Origin: Lachnospiraceae bacterium
GTDB taxonomy: Bacteria > Bacillota > Clostridia > Lachnospirales > Lachnospiraceae
Assembly (NCBI GenBank): GCA_016286035.1
Contig: JAEERY010000034.1
Coordinates: 1-64,000, forward strand
Length of the DNA: 64,000 nt
Direction of reading: 5' to 3'
Shown here: one piece after another, positions 56,012 to 64,000 of the stretch
Position numbering within the stretch: position 1 is the stretch's first letter
Layout: each line of letters starts with the position of its first letter
The notes under the pieces: generated by a model
The model's database searches: none
Seen by the model: only the letters and a program-made list of their open reading frames with translations
What the model was told of the DNA's origin: nothing
Program-made: the position numbers and the translations under genes

Positions 56012-57505
56012 ATGCTTTTTAACTCATATTTATTCATATTTGTATTTCTGCCGATCACACTTATAGGGTGGTTCGGTCTAAACAGGTTAAATCATAACAG
56101 GGCGGCACTCGCTTTCTTAGTCGGAATGTCGCTCTGGTTTTATGGTTATTTTAATCCATATTATCTTTTGATAATTCTATCAAGTTTAGCTATCAATTAT
56201 CTTCTAAGTTCAATATATGACAGGATCAAAAAGTCGTACGCAAAAACTGTATGGCTTCTTTGTGGCATATTCTTTAATCTCGGTATTCTGTTTTATTTCA
56301 AGTACTATGATTTCTTCATCGAAAACGTGAATGCTGTGTTCAAAACGGGATTTGAACTCAAGCATATCCTTTTGCCTCTTGGAATAAGTTTTTTTACATT
56401 TCAGCAGTTATCATTCATAATCGACAGATATAAAGAAAGAGCACCACATTATGATCTGCTCGATTATGCGGCATTTGTTACTTTCTTCCCTCAGCTGGTT
56501 GCCGGACCTATTGTTCTTTATGATGAGGTTATGCCTCAGTTTGCCGATACAAACAAAAGAAGACCTGATATAAACAATCTGTCAAACGGTATATGGCTTT
56601 TTACCATAGGCCTCGGAAAGAAAGTGCTTATTGCGGATGTACTTGCGCCTTTGGTAACATACGGATTCGATAATTGTATTTTCCTTGACTCGATATCAAC
56701 TTTTATCGTGGGACTCGTATATGCATTCCAGCTTTACTTTGATTTTTCCGGATACAGTGATATGGCCATGGGACTTGGTCTTATGTTCAATATAAAACTG
56801 CCTCAGAACTTCAATTCTCCGTACAAGGCATGCAGCATGAAACAGCTTTGGCAGGGATGGCATATCACTCTTTCAAGATTTTTTATAAGATATGTCTACA
56901 TTCCTATGGGAGGAAGCAGAAAAGGAAAGATAAGAGCTCTTTTCAATGTATTCTTTATATTTATGCTAAGTGGTCTGTGGCATGGAGCTGCGTGGACATT
57001 TGTTGCATGGGGAGTAATTCAGGGACTTGCTCTTGTATGGGATAATCTCTATATAATCGGAGTAAAAGGACAGGGAGATAAGAAAGAGCCCCAGATAGGT
57101 ATTCCCAAACTGCTCGGACAATTTATAACATTCAATTTCTTTCTGGGAACACTTTTTGTCTTCAGGGCAAACAGTTTAAGCGATGCTTTTTTGATGTTTA
57201 AAAATATGTTTTCATTTAATATCACGGGCAGCATAAACAGGTTGCTTCCGTATATGGATGTACCTGAGTTTTATCTTATAAAACAGGTGATCAATATGAA
57301 AGCTCCTTCAATGCTTGATACAGCTTATCTTGTTATCCTTATTATAATGATATTGATATCAATAATTATAATAAGCAGGAAAAACAGTGTTCAGATAATG
57401 CAGGAAAATAACGGAATGGCTAAATGGTATCTGGCAGCCCTTGTATTGGGATGGTCTGTTATATCCTTTTCACAGGTCAGCACTTTTATATATTTCAATT
57501 TCTGA
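56012..57505 (+). CDS. MBOAT family O-acyltransferase
   Basis: From ATG 56012 (497 residues) it has about ten membrane helices, starting MLFNSYLFIFVFLPITLIGW. It has FPQLVAGPIV and the His motif GLWHGAAWTF. These match the AlgI/DltB-type MBOAT proteins that move acyl groups across the membrane onto surface polymers. The frame is open 64 codons further up, but that part overlaps the Pro-rich tail of the previous gene and is low complexity. The neighbouring SGNH proteins suggest a three-part acylation machine like AlgI-AlgJ/X. Confidence 0.92.
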   Translation: MLFNSYLFIFVFLPITLIGWFGLNRLNHNRAALAFLVGMSLWFYGYFNPYYLLIILSSLAINYLLSSIYDRIKKSYAKTVWLLCGIFFNLGILFYFKYYDFFIENVNAVFKTGFELKHILLPLGISFFTFQQLSFIIDRYKERAPHYDLLDYAAFVTFFPQLVAGPIVLYDEVMPQFADTNKRRPDINNLSNGIWLFTIGLGKKVLIADVLAPLVTYGFDNCIFLDSISTFIVGLVYAFQLYFDFSGYSDMAMGLGLMFNIKLPQNFNSPYKACSMKQLWQGWHITLSRFFIRYVYIPMGGSRKGKIRALFNVFFIFMLSGLWHGAAWTFVAWGVIQGLALVWDNLYIIGVKGQGDKKEPQIGIPKLLGQFITFNFFLGTLFVFRANSLSDAFLMFKNMFSFNITGSINRLLPYMDVPEFYLIKQVINMKAPSMLDTAYLVILIIMILISIIIISRKNSVQIMQENNGMAKWYLAALVLGWSVISFSQVSTFIYFNF

Positions 57506-57518
57506 CTCGGTATAGAAC

Positions 57519-58610
57519 ATGGAACAAAAGAAAAACCTAAAAAACTTCATATTGACTGTAGCTGTGTTCTTTGCCTTATGCATAGTGCTTGTTTTTGTGA
57601 CGGATCCTTTCTTTCATTATCATAAGCCATGGCTGGGATTAAAAGCTGTTCTTACAGACAAGGAATATCAGTGCATAGGAACTATCAGAAACTTTGATTA
57701 CGATGCTCTTATAGTAGGATCATCTGTATGCGAGAATTATAATAATACTTGGTTTGATGATAAATTCAATACGAAGACGATAAAAGCAGTAAGATCATAC
57801 GGGGCAACTGCAGATCTTTGTTATTACATGGACGAAGCATATAAGGATCATGAACTTAAATGCGTATTTTACAACATAGATCCGGGTTCCCTTGCAGCTA
57901 CGCCTCATCTTACATTTGAAGAAACAGGATGCCCGATGTATCTGTATGATAAGAATCCTTTCAATGATATAGAGTACCTGTTAAATAAGGATGTTCTTCT
58001 TGAAAAGGTTCCCTATATGATCACCAAGTCATATTTCAGTGAATACGATGAAGGAAACTCATTTAACTGGGGACAGTGGAAGGAATTCCATGCCGATATG
58101 GTAACAGGTCTTTATATAAGATCACCTCAGATAAAGGGAATGAGATTGGCGGATGCATACGAGAAGGAGTGTATTGGAAACATAAGCCTCATCGAAGAAA
58201 TTGTAAAAGCTCATCCTGAGACTCAGTTTTATTTCTTTATCCCTCCTTATTCATTTGTGTGGTGGGACAATATATACAGAGACGGTGATATGGAAGCTTA
58301 TGTATCAAATATGAAAAAATGTGCCGATACACTGCTTGCTTATGACAATGTGAGATTTTATAATTTTCTTACAGACGAAGAGATCGTAACCGATCTAGAT
58401 AACTACATGGATGTACTTCATTTTTCACCTAAGATAAACGAAAAGATAGTAGAGATGCTCTTAAACGGAGATCATGAGGTTACTTTAGATGAGACCGATC
58501 AAATGGCCGATAAATGTCTGGATTTCGGATACAGAGCAGTAAACGAACTGATCATTCCTTATGAGGATGAGATAAAGATCGATTATACCATGTCAAATCT
58601 TGACTATTGA
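57519..58610 (+). CDS. DltD/AlgJ-like SGNH protein
   Basis: The 363-residue protein has one membrane helix (about 9-29) and an outside domain. The motifs are IVGSSVCENYN for the nucleophile Ser and DVLHFSP for the Asp-x-x-His pair. The pattern fits SGNH partners of MBOAT proteins. It starts 13 bases after the MBOAT stop. It ends in a charged tail. The polymer acted on is not known. Confidence 0.8.
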   Translation: MEQKKNLKNFILTVAVFFALCIVLVFVTDPFFHYHKPWLGLKAVLTDKEYQCIGTIRNFDYDALIVGSSVCENYNNTWFDDKFNTKTIKAVRSYGATADLCYYMDEAYKDHELKCVFYNIDPGSLAATPHLTFEETGCPMYLYDKNPFNDIEYLLNKDVLLEKVPYMITKSYFSEYDEGNSFNWGQWKEFHADMVTGLYIRSPQIKGMRLADAYEKECIGNISLIEEIVKAHPETQFYFFIPPYSFVWWDNIYRDGDMEAYVSNMKKCADTLLAYDNVRFYNFLTDEEIVTDLDNYMDVLHFSPKINEKIVEMLLNGDHEVTLDETDQMADKCLDFGYRAVNELIIPYEDEIKIDYTMSNLDY

Positions 58611-58667
58611 CTTTTAAATGGGTAAAATTCCATAGGTGATTAGGATATATAAATAAGGAGAAATGAT

Positions 58668-59882
58668 TTGAACAGCACTACCGATTTCAGAAAGATAGAG
58701 AATTCAATACCGGTCGCACCGCTCGCCATTGCTGTACATGAATCAGCCGCTTCACTTGGCAGGGATGTTGACAGGATAATATCGTCAAAGAGAAAGAAAG
58801 ACCGTACACAGTATGAGGGAAGTCCTGTAATTGAGGGATACTGCCGTAAATCATATATAGTTGACATGGAGTGTACGAGATTCGGCACAGGTGAAGGCAA
58901 AGCTGTATTCGAAGAATCGGTAAGAGGCAAGGATGTCTTTATGCTTGTGGATATCTGTAATAACAGTCTTACTTACAGAATGAACGGCTTTATCAATCAT
59001 ATGAGCCCTGATGACCTGTATCAGGATCTTAAGCGTATGATAGCGGCAGCTGCAGGCAAAGCAAAAAGAATAAATGTTATAATGCCTTTCCTTTATGAAG
59101 GAAGACAGCATAAGAGAAACAGCAGGGAATCTCTTGACTGTGCTTTTATGCTTGACGAGCTTTATCATATGGGTATCGACAACTTTATAACATTTGATGC
59201 ACATGATCCCAGAGTTGCAAACGCTATTCCTTTAAGCGGATTTGATAATTATACTCCGCCTTATCAGTTCATAAAGGCTCTTCTGGGCTCTGAAGAGGAT
59301 CTTATAATAGATAAGGATCATCTTGTAGTAATCAGTCCTGATGAGGGAGCACTTGACAGAAGCGTGTATTTTGCGAATGTGCTTTGTGTAAACACGGGTA
59401 TGTTCTATAAGAGAAGGGATTACAGTAAGATCGTAAACGGAAAGAACCCGATAGTTGCACATGAGTTCCTGGGAGACGATATTGACGGCAAGGATGTTAT
59501 CGTCATGGATGATATGATAAGCTCAGGTGAAAGCATGCTTGATACGGCAAGACAGCTTAAAGAGATGAATGCAAAGAGAGTATACATCTGCTGTACATTC
59601 GGCCTTTTCACAAACGGTCTCAAAGCATTCGATGAAGCTTATGAAAAGTGTTATTTTGATAAGGTTGTTACAACAAACCTTAACTATTTCCCTCCGGAAC
59701 TAAAGACTAAGCCTTATTATATCGAAGCAGATATGAGCGGATTTCTGGCAGATATCATCGATTTCATGAATCATGATGTGAGCATGAGCAATGTTCATAC
59801 ACCTGCCGAAAAGATACATGATGTCATTAACAAATACAACAAACGTCAGAACTTTGATTTTGATGAAGTAAAAAAGAAATAA
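58668..59882 (+). CDS. prs: Ribose-phosphate pyrophosphokinase, long form
   Basis: The start is TTG 58668, seven bases after AAGGAG; the nearby ATG (58663) stops after one codon. The 404-residue protein is about 90 longer than usual Prs. It has FDAHDPRVAN and VISPDEGAL, and the PRPP loop VIVMDDMISSGESM. It makes PRPP from ribose 5-phosphate and ATP for nucleotide synthesis. Clostridia often carry this long second type. The extra length is mostly N-terminal and C-terminal. Confidence 0.9.
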   Translation: MNSTTDFRKIENSIPVAPLAIAVHESAASLGRDVDRIISSKRKKDRTQYEGSPVIEGYCRKSYIVDMECTRFGTGEGKAVFEESVRGKDVFMLVDICNNSLTYRMNGFINHMSPDDLYQDLKRMIAAAAGKAKRINVIMPFLYEGRQHKRNSRESLDCAFMLDELYHMGIDNFITFDAHDPRVANAIPLSGFDNYTPPYQFIKALLGSEEDLIIDKDHLVVISPDEGALDRSVYFANVLCVNTGMFYKRRDYSKIVNGKNPIVAHEFLGDDIDGKDVIVMDDMISSGESMLDTARQLKEMNAKRVYICCTFGLFTNGLKAFDEAYEKCYFDKVVTTNLNYFPPELKTKPYYIEADMSGFLADIIDFMNHDVSMSNVHTPAEKIHDVINKYNKRQNFDFDEVKKK

Positions 59883-59888
59883 AGCTTA

Positions 59889-61208
59889 ATGAAAAAAAAC
59901 AGGCATATAGTTGAACAGATCATGCCAGACAGTATCGCTGAAGAGATGGAGATAGAGCCCGGTGACGAGATCATTTCCATAAACGGCGAAGAGATCGAAG
60001 ACATCTTTGATTACCAGTTTCTGTGTGAGAATGATTATATAGAAGTCGGTGTACGCAAGAGAAGCGGTGAGGAATGGATCCTTGAGATAGACAAGGATGA
60101 GGATGAGGACTTAGGTATCAAATTTGAAAACGCACTGATGGATGAATACCACAGCTGCTCAAATAAGTGTATCTTTTGCTTTATCGACCAGATGCCACCG
60201 GGGATGCGTCCTACACTGTATTTTAAGGATGACGATGCGAGATTATCGTTTTTACAGGGAAACTATGTCACTCTGACAAATATGAGTGAAAAGGATGTAG
60301 AGCGTATAATAAAGTATAATCTGTCACCGATCAATATATCATTTCATACAACAAATCCCGAGTTAAGATGTATGATGTTAAATAACAGATTTGCGGGAGA
60401 GGCTCTTAAAAAGGCTAAGCGATTCTACGATGCCGGGCTTACAATGAACGGTCAGATAGTTCTTTGCAAGGGTATAAATGATCATGATGAACTTGAAAGA
60501 ACATTAAGTGATCTGTACGAATGGCTTCCTTATCTTCAAAGTGTTTCCGTAGTACCTGTAGGTGTGACAAAATACAGAGAAGGCCTCTTTCCTATGAAAA
60601 CATGGGATAAAGAAGATGCCGAATACCTTATAGATCAGGTAGAGAGATGGCAGAAAAAAGCTTATGAAGAATATGGCATACATTTTGTTCATGCATCTGA
60701 TGAATGGTATATAAATGCTGAAAGAGAACTTCCCGAAGCAGAAAGATATGACGGTTATCTTCAGATAGCAAACGGTGTCGGGATGATTAGATCAATGCTC
60801 GATGAGTTTAATGAAGAGTTAGAGCATACCAAAAATGCTGAGATCACTGAGGAAAAGCTGACTATAGTGAGCGGAGTGCTAATGCAGCCCTATATCAAGC
60901 TCATGGCTGACAGGTTAATGGAACAGCATCCTAAAAAGCAGGTGCAGGTCATACCCGTTGTAAATAAATTCTTTGGAGAGTCAATTACAGTCACGGGTCT
61001 TCTTACGGGGCAGGACATAGCAGGTACTCTTAAGACCATCGATGTCGGAAACAGAGTGCTTATATCGGAAAATATATTGAAGGCTGATGAAGAGATATTC
61101 CTTGATGATATGACTTTGTCTGACTTAAGGGATATTTTACAAGTTAAGATTAGTATTGTACAATCGAATGGATACGATTTTGTTGATTGTATATTGTATG
61201 AAAGTTAG
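59889..61208 (+). CDS. DUF512 radical-SAM-like protein with PDZ-type N-terminus
   Basis: The 439-residue protein begins with a PDZ-like part (IEPGDEIISINGEEIED), then CSNKCIFCFIDQMP, a cysteine triad of the radical-SAM kind, and FLQGNYVTLTN. The C-terminal half carries the DUF512 domain. It is found beside der in many Firmicutes. The function is not established. It starts six bases after prs. Confidence 0.88.
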   Translation: MKKNRHIVEQIMPDSIAEEMEIEPGDEIISINGEEIEDIFDYQFLCENDYIEVGVRKRSGEEWILEIDKDEDEDLGIKFENALMDEYHSCSNKCIFCFIDQMPPGMRPTLYFKDDDARLSFLQGNYVTLTNMSEKDVERIIKYNLSPINISFHTTNPELRCMMLNNRFAGEALKKAKRFYDAGLTMNGQIVLCKGINDHDELERTLSDLYEWLPYLQSVSVVPVGVTKYREGLFPMKTWDKEDAEYLIDQVERWQKKAYEEYGIHFVHASDEWYINAERELPEAERYDGYLQIANGVGMIRSMLDEFNEELEHTKNAEITEEKLTIVSGVLMQPYIKLMADRLMEQHPKKQVQVIPVVNKFFGESITVTGLLTGQDIAGTLKTIDVGNRVLISENILKADEEIFLDDMTLSDLRDILQVKISIVQSNGYDFVDCILYES

Positions 61209-61214
61209 GTTTTT

Positions 61215-62549
61215 ATGAGCACCAGAAAAAGAAAACCCATTGTTGCCGTAGTAGGCAGACCTAATGTGGGTAAATCAACTCTCTTCAATGCGCTTGCGGG
61301 AGAGAGAATAGCGATAGTACAGGATACACCGGGAATAACAAGAGACAGGATATATGCTGATATATCCTGGCTTGATATGTCATTTACTCTTATAGATACA
61401 GGCGGCATAGAACCTGACAGTGATGACGTCATCTTAAGTCAGATGAGAGAACAGGCTCAGATAGCCATGGATACCGCTGATGTCATCATATTTATAGTCG
61501 ATGTCAGACAGGGACTTGTTGATGATGATATGAAAGTGGCAGATATGCTCAGAAGATCTGCCAAGCCTGTTGTACTGGTAGTAAACAAAGTTGACAGCTT
61601 TGAAAAATTCATAAATGACACCTATGAGTTTTATAACCTCGGAATAGGTGATCCGATACCGATATCTGCAGCAAACCGTCTGGGACTCGGTGACATGCTC
61701 GATGAGGTTGCAAAGCATTTTGACAGATCAATGAGTGAGGAGGAAGATGACGACAGACCAAGAGTTGCAATCATCGGTAAGCCAAATGTAGGTAAATCAT
61801 CACTTATAAACAAGATAATCGGTGAACAGAGACTTATTGTTTCAGATATTGCTGGAACAACAAGAGATGCTATAGATACGCCTGTAAAAGCTAACGGTAA
61901 AGAATATGTATTTATCGATACCGCCGGATTAAGACGAAAAAAGAACATAAAAGAAGACCTCGAAAAATACATGATAGTAAGAACGGTATCGGCTGTCGAA
62001 AGAGCGGATGTCGTTGTTCTTCTTATAGATGCCAGTGAAGGTGTAACCGAACAGGATGCAAAGATAGCGGGTATAGCGCATGAAAGAGGAAAAGGCTTTA
62101 TCATAGCTGTCAATAAATGGGATCTTATTGAAAAGAACAATTCCACAGTCAATGAATTCACAAAGAAAGTACGTTCAACACTTAGTTTTATGCCTTATGC
62201 ACTGATAATGTTCATTTCGGCGCAAACAGGACAAAGAGTATCAAAGCTCTTTGATACTATCGATGCCGTTATCGATAACTGCTCGCTTAGAGTTCAGACA
62301 GGTGTTTTGAACGAAATAGTCGCTCAGGCAACAGCCATGCAGCAGCCACCGACTGACAAGGGCAAGAGACTTAAGATCTTCTATGTGACTCAGGCCGGTG
62401 TCAAACCACCAACATTTGTAGTGTTTGTAAATGATAAGCAACTCATGCATTTTTCATATACAAGATATATAGAAAATCAGATTAGAGAAGCATTTGGATT
62501 TGCCGGAACTCCGTTAAAGTTTATTATACGAGAGAGAAAAGAGGACTGA
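61215..62549 (+). CDS. der: Ribosome-associated GTPase Der (EngA)
   Basis: The 444-residue protein has two G domains in tandem: [12 protein letters not shown] with DTGGIE and NKVD, then [12 protein letters not shown] with DTAGLRRKK and NKWD. It ends with a KH-like domain. Der is needed for 50S assembly. It starts six bases after the DUF512 gene and is followed six bases on by plsY, the standard order der-plsY-gpsA. Confidence 0.97.
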   Translation: MSTRKRKPIVAVVGRPNVGKSTLFNALAGERIAIVQDTPGITRDRIYADISWLDMSFTLIDTGGIEPDSDDVILSQMREQAQIAMDTADVIIFIVDVRQGLVDDDMKVADMLRRSAKPVVLVVNKVDSFEKFINDTYEFYNLGIGDPIPISAANRLGLGDMLDEVAKHFDRSMSEEEDDDRPRVAIIGKPNVGKSSLINKIIGEQRLIVSDIAGTTRDAIDTPVKANGKEYVFIDTAGLRRKKNIKEDLEKYMIVRTVSAVERADVVVLLIDASEGVTEQDAKIAGIAHERGKGFIIAVNKWDLIEKNNSTVNEFTKKVRSTLSFMPYALIMFISAQTGQRVSKLFDTIDAVIDNCSLRVQTGVLNEIVAQATAMQQPPTDKGKRLKIFYVTQAGVKPPTFVVFVNDKQLMHFSYTRYIENQIREAFGFAGTPLKFIIRERKED

Positions 62550-62555
62550 TAGAAT

Positions 62556-63248
62556 ATGTACAGAGTAATATGTCTGATCGTTGGATATGCATTCGGCCTT
62601 ATTCAGAGTGCATATATATATGGTAAGCTTCACGGTGTTGATATAAGAACTGTGGGAAGCGGAAATGCAGGCAGCACCAATACACTGAGAGCATTCGGAA
62701 CAAAAGCCGGTTTTACTGTGCTGTTTTGTGATGCTTTGAAAACTGTGGCAGCTATATGGGTTATAAGACTGACCCTTGGAAGAACATATCCGGAGCTTGT
62801 TTCAGTGTTCATGTTCTATACGGCGCTGGGTGTAATCCTTGGTCATAACTTTCCTTTTTATCTTGGATTCAAAGGTGGAAAAGGAATGGCAGCTACACTC
62901 GGACTGCTCATAGCATTATCACCGTGGTATTATCTGGTGTTTACATTCTCGCTCTTTGTAATACTGTTTTTGACATTGCATTATGTTTCGCTGGGATGCA
63001 TGGTCGCTTACATATTCTTTGTCATAGAGACATTTATATACGGTAATATGGGCTTGCTCGGAAAAACTCTGAGCAAAGGACAGCTTACCGAAATATATAT
63101 ATTGGCTGTTGTGATGTGTCTTCTTGCGATCTTTCAGCACAGAAAGAATCTGGTCAGACTTTTTAAGGGTGAAGAGAGCAAGACTTATCTGAGCAAAAAA
63201 GGTAAAGAAAAGTACAAGGCTCAAAAAGAAGCATTACAGGCAGAATGA
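62556..63248 (+). CDS. plsY: Acyl-phosphate:glycerol-3-phosphate acyltransferase
   Basis: The 230-residue membrane protein has five or so helices and the PlsY motifs GSGNAGSTNTLRAFG, GHNFPFYLGFKGGKGMA and a loop with ALGVILGHNF. It adds the first acyl chain to glycerol 3-phosphate for phospholipids. The C-terminal 30 residues are a Lys-rich tail longer than in Bacillus. gpsA follows, which makes its substrate. Confidence 0.95.
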   Translation: MYRVICLIVGYAFGLIQSAYIYGKLHGVDIRTVGSGNAGSTNTLRAFGTKAGFTVLFCDALKTVAAIWVIRLTLGRTYPELVSVFMFYTALGVILGHNFPFYLGFKGGKGMAATLGLLIALSPWYYLVFTFSLFVILFLTLHYVSLGCMVAYIFFVIETFIYGNMGLLGKTLSKGQLTEIYILAVVMCLLAIFQHRKNLVRLFKGEESKTYLSKKGKEKYKAQKEALQAE

Positions 63249-63270
63249 TTTCTTTGAGAAGGGGAATGAT

Positions 63271-64000
63271 ATGGAAAAGATAGCAGTTATCGGGGCAGGC
63301 AGCTGGGGAATAGCACTTGCACAGCTTCTTGCGGGAAACGGACATCAGGTTACGGTATGGTCCATAATCGAAGATGAGATAAACATGCTTAAGGAAAAAC
63401 ATGAGCATGTTGATAAGCTCCCGGGAGTAAAACTTAATGATTCAATAGAATATACTTCTGATCTTAAAGAAGCTGTAACGGGAAAGAAACTTCTTGTCCT
63501 GGCAGTTCCAAGTCCTTTTACAAGAAGTACTTCGGCTTCCATGAAGGAGTATGTTACAGATGATCAGATAATAGTAAACGTGGCAAAGGGAATAGAAGAG
63601 TCTACTCTTATGACACTTTCTCAGGTCATCGAGGATGAGATCAAAAACGTTCCTGTGTGCGTATTATCAGGACCTTCACATGCTGAAGAGGTCGGAAGAG
63701 GTCTTCCTACGACTGTAGTTGTCGGAGCAAAGAAAAAGGAAGATGCTCAGTTTATACAGAATCTGTTCATGAATGAAGTTTTCAGAGTTTATATAAGTCC
63801 GGATATTCTGGGTATAGAACTCGGAGCTGCTCTTAAAAATGTGGTTGCTCTTGCCGCAGGTATAGCGGACGGTCTTGGATTCGGAGATAACACAAAGGCA
63901 GCTCTTATTACCAGAGGTATTACGGAGATTGCAAGACTCGGAATGGCTATGGGCGGAAAGTTTGAAACATTCTGCGGACTTACTGGAATAGGTGATCTTA
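63271..64000 (+). CDS. gpsA: Glycerol-3-phosphate dehydrogenase, truncated by the window end
   Basis: The frame from ATG 63271 runs off the window after 243 codons. It has the nucleotide loop VIGAGSWGIALAQLLAGNG, LSGPSHAEEVGRGLPT and GAALKNVVALAAG, and reaches TGIGDL at the end. This is the NAD(P)+-dependent GpsA, which supplies sn-glycerol 3-phosphate to PlsY. AGAAGGGG lies ahead of the start. The catalytic Lys is in ALKN. Confidence 0.95.
   Translation, partial: MEKIAVIGAGSWGIALAQLLAGNGHQVTVWSIIEDEINMLKEKHEHVDKLPGVKLNDSIEYTSDLKEAVTGKKLLVLAVPSPFTRSTSASMKEYVTDDQIIVNVAKGIEESTLMTLSQVIEDEIKNVPVCVLSGPSHAEEVGRGLPTTVVVGAKKKEDAQFIQNLFMNEVFRVYISPDILGIELGAALKNVVALAAGIADGLGFGDNTKAALITRGITEIARLGMAMGGKFETFCGLTGIGDL

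Overview
The window is an AT-rich stretch of Firmicutes chromosome, most likely a Clostridia member of the Lachnospiraceae (Butyrivibrio/Pseudobutyrivibrio-like). This is an inference from gene content, the ylxM-ffh-rpsP-khpA-rimM-trmD and rplS-lepB-rbgA-rnhB gene orders, strong GGAGG-type ribosome binding sites and frequent GTG/TTG starts. It is core genome with a signalling-rich accessory layer. I see no rRNA, tRNA, IS element, prophage or CRISPR array, and no gene-free stretch over 300 bases.

Layout. 1-99 is the tail of a truncated gene, then a MATE exporter, a membrane HD-GYP-like protein, an OGG-type DNA glycosylase and, on the minus strand, a ligand-sensing GGDEF-EAL protein (0.2-6.1 kb). 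The SRP/ribosome-maturation operon follows (6.2-9.8 kb), then pyrBI behind a probable leader-peptide attenuator (9.8-11.4 kb), a PH-domain protein and folC. From 13.3 to 22.8 kb lies a signalling block: an HD-GYP receptor, a 1410-residue propeller hybrid kinase with phosphotransfer domain, a response regulator, and a second HD-GYP-like protein whose catalytic motifs are degenerate. Folate genes folE-folP-folBK (22.9-25.1 kb), a DUF5050-like protein, a DUF815-like AAA ATPase and ppk follow.

The most unusual segment is 30.1-33.4 kb. Two minus-strand genes there encode cytoplasmic proteins that carry an ungapped 35-residue module at both ends of a long Ala/Glu- or Lys/Glu/Pro-rich rod, with mscL (bearing a zinc-ribbon tail) inserted between them. 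I recognise no known family for these proteins. Next come a HAD/PHP/ABC-F operon (minus), a chemoreceptor, groESL, a GntR-controlled ABC transporter and a second hybrid kinase (33.4-46.3 kb). rplS, two signal peptidases flanking rbgA, rnhB and a FliK-like/FlhB-like pair follow (46.4-51.3 kb).

The last part holds an OmpR-type two-component system, an SGNH-MBOAT-SGNH cassette that probably acylates a cell-surface polymer, a long PRPP synthetase, a DUF512 radical-SAM protein, der, plsY and a truncated gpsA (51.5-64.0 kb).

How it fits together. At least four proteins could make, break or read cyclic di-GMP (1.6, 3.4, 13.3 and 20.5 kb), and three more phosphorelay systems lie in the same window, so environmental sensing is heavily represented. 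Nucleotide supply (pyrBI, prs), folate synthesis, translation factors and envelope functions make up the housekeeping part.
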